Source: JASHUC01 sp963849095 (GTDB lineage: Bacteria > Pseudomonadota > Gammaproteobacteria > Steroidobacterales > Steroidobacteraceae). From it: a stretch of 64,000 bases of DNA. Each line of letters begins with the position of its first letter. Within the stretch, counting starts at the first letter, position 1. The DNA is taken from positions 806,001 to 870,000 of the forward strand of contig CAWKGA010000008.1 of NCBI GenBank assembly GCA_963849095.1, written 5' to 3'. The position numbers and the translations under genes are program-made. Below are positions 62,613 to 64,000 of this stretch, piece by piece. The notes beneath the pieces were generated by a model. That model made no database searches and was not told where the DNA came from. It saw nothing but the letters and a program-made list of their open reading frames with translations.

Positions 62613-63364
62613 GCGGAACGTTCGCGGGCAAGGTGGCGCTCGTCACAGGCGGCAGCATCGGGATCGGCGCGGCGGCCGCGCGCGTCCTCGTGGAACGCGG
62701 GGCCAGAGTCTGCATCGCGGATCAGCGGGTCGATGCGGGAGAGGCCCTCGCGAAGGAGCTCGATGCGCGCGGCGGGCGCGCGATCTTCACGCCCTGTGAC
62801 GTGACCCGGGCAGCAGACTGCGAGCGCGCGGTCGAGCGCGCCTGCGAGGCCTTCGGCGCGCTGCACCTCGCCTTCAACAACGCGGGGATCAATCGCTCGG
62901 GCCCCTCGGTTGCCGAATACGCCGAGGAGGACTGGGACGCCGTGATCCGCGTCAATCTCAAGGGTGTGTTCCTGTCGATGAAGTACGAGATCCCCGCGAT
63001 GCTCGCGAGCGGGGGCGGGGCGATCGTCAACACGGCCTCCGTCGGCGGACTGTCCGGCGCGCCGGGACTCGCCGCGTACTGCGCGAGCAAGCATGCCGTG
63101 ATCGGGCTCACGCGGTCGGCGGCGATCGAGTACGCCGGGCGGGGCATTCGCATCAACGCGGTGTGCCCCGGGGCGACGCTCACGGACATGCTGAAGCGGT
63201 GGTTCGCAGATCCCGAGGTGGAGCGCAGCATCCTTGCGCAGCAGCCGATGCATCGCGCCGCGGACCCGCGGGAGATCGCGCAGTGCGCCGCGTTCCTGCT
63301 GTCGGATGAGGCTTCGTTCGTCACCGGAGCCGCTTATCCCGTCGATGGCGGCAGCACGGCGTAG
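62609..63364 (+). CDS. Short-chain dehydrogenase/reductase
   Basis: A 251-residue NAD(P) oxidoreductase, closest in pattern to the FabG-like group: VTGGSIGIGAAAARVLVERG, FNNAGINRSGPS, catalytic YCASK, CPGATLTDM and the C-terminal FVTGAAYPVDGGSTA. Starts in an ATGA overlap with the ABM gene. An MFS transporter gene follows 9 bp later in the same direction, so ABM-SDR-MFS is probably an operon. Confidence 0.94.
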   Translation: MSGTFAGKVALVTGGSIGIGAAAARVLVERGARVCIADQRVDAGEALAKELDARGGRAIFTPCDVTRAADCERAVERACEAFGALHLAFNNAGINRSGPSVAEYAEEDWDAVIRVNLKGVFLSMKYEIPAMLASGGGAIVNTASVGGLSGAPGLAAYCASKHAVIGLTRSAAIEYAGRGIRINAVCPGATLTDMLKRWFADPEVERSILAQQPMHRAADPREIAQCAAFLLSDEASFVTGAAYPVDGGSTA

Positions 63365-63373
63365 CGGACTGCA

Positions 63374-64000
63374 GATGCCCCGCGACTCCAACGCGCTTGA
63401 TGCGGCGACTCGAGCCCCGGAGAATCCGGCGGTGCGTGTGCACCCGGGCGTGCTGGCGCTGCTCACGGGACTCGTCTTTGCCGTGGGCCCGGCGACCGTC
63501 GATCTGACTCTGCCGGCAATGCCTGCCATCCAGCGCGCCATCGGCACCGCCGCCGTGCGTGTCGAGCTCACCTTGACGCTCTTGCTCGCTGCGCTTGCGC
63601 TCGGCCAGCTGATGTTCGGCGCGATCGTGGACCGTTACGGACGGCGAAGCCCGTTTCTAATAAGCCTCGCCGCGTACTGTGCCGCATCGCTCGGCGCGGC
63701 GCTCGCGCCCGGAATCCTCACTTTCACCCTCGCCAGAATCGTTCAGGCATTCGGCTTCGGTGTCGCGGCGGTCCTCATCCGCTGTGCAGTCACCGATGTC
63801 TGCGACGAGCGCGGCACGGCCCGCATCTTCTCGGTCGCCGTGACGATGGTCTCGATCGCTTCCGTGGTCGCGCCGACGGTCGGGGGCCAGCTCGCCGCTC
63901 ACTTCGGCTGGCGTGCCGTGTTCGTGGCGGCGGCCGCTTTCAGCTTGCTCACCTGGGCCGTGGCCGCCGTCTTTCTTCCGGAGACTCTGCCCCGCGAGCG
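63374..64000 (+). CDS. MFS transporter, Bcr/CflA-like (3' partial)
   Basis: About 209 residues, open at the window end. The first six helices are visible: LALLTGLVFAVGPATVDLTL, LTLLLAALALGQLMFG, motif A GAIVDRYGRRSP, ARIVQAFGFGVAAVLIR and motif C-like VVAPTVGGQLAAHFGW. This matches multidrug/drug-resistance MFS exporters of the Bcr/CflA type. It may export a pathway intermediate or toxic substrate of the island. ATG 63374 follows the SDR stop by 9 bp. Confidence 0.88.

Noticed and set aside
1..64000. Search for tRNA/rRNA, CRISPR arrays, insertion sequences and integrases
   Set aside because: No T-loop-type motif, repeat-spacer array or transposase/integrase pattern was found by reading; a dedicated search could not be run.

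Overview
The window is a high-G+C chromosomal segment that looks gammaproteobacterial. My best guess is a Steroidobacterales/Nevskiales or Xanthomonadales-like environmental lineage. This rests on gene content only: FecI-type sigma factor with a TonB receptor, DUF6152 proteins, DUF1552/DUF1592 cytochrome-like proteins, YdgA/DUF945, LspA and E. coli-type Ddl and ArgS. I see no rRNA, tRNA, CRISPR array, transposase or integrase.

Layout. 1-2.5 kb: the end of an RDD/SpoIIM membrane-protein pair and a DUF4097 beta-ladder protein. 2.6-7.1 kb: a TetR regulator and a heterodimeric ABC exporter; the second ABC gene carries three frameshifts, and a perfect operator palindrome precedes tetR. 7.1-17.2 kb: mostly housekeeping genes (ddl, CDP-diacylglycerol diphosphatase, an NTF2-like protein, lspA, an RNB exonuclease, a DUF945 protein, an OmpR/histidine kinase pair, an exported methyltransferase, an aldo/keto reductase). 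17.2-18.2 kb: a deletion scar in which a sigma-54 promoter and the start of a TolC-like gene are joined to the end of a histidine kinase gene. 18.2-24.1 kb: a Fic-family protein with upstream direct repeats, argS with a 31-bp upstream palindrome, and a divergent pair of citrate-synthase homologues, one with a helix-turn-helix domain.

24-34.5 kb: an exported-protein region with two paralogous ankyrin proteins, a metallo-beta-lactamase-fold protein, a DUF1552 protein, a DUF1592 protein with two CXXCH sites, and a Tat-type short-chain dehydrogenase (frameshifted). 34.5-41.7 kb: a hydrolase, a POT peptide transporter, a methyltransferase/aldehyde dehydrogenase pair, an unknown protein and a GT39-type glycosyltransferase. 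41.8-48.9 kb: a FecI-type sigma factor, a FecR reduced to its N-terminal domain, a TonB receptor, and a divergent operon of four small exported proteins with two DUF6152 members.

48.9-64 kb: a dense catabolic island. It holds an acyl-CoA dehydrogenase, CaiB/BaiF CoA-transferase, MaoC hydratase (frameshifted), two paralogous FAD monooxygenases, a 3-hydroxyisobutyrate-dehydrogenase-like enzyme, a carboxymuconolactone-decarboxylase-family protein, a MetE-like methyltransferase, a maleylacetate reductase fused to an NTF2-like domain, three SDRs, a protein with three SnoaL-like domains, a quinol-monooxygenase-like protein and an MFS exporter. Together they suggest breakdown of an aromatic or cyclic compound through CoA thioesters and a maleylacetate-type intermediate. 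The substrate cannot be read from sequence.

Four short genes or genes with shadowed starts were re-started on GTG/TTG or internal ATG codons using overlaps and ribosome-binding sites. Five frameshifts in three genes are all explained by a single extra base, which points to a consensus-sequence artefact as much as to true pseudogenes.
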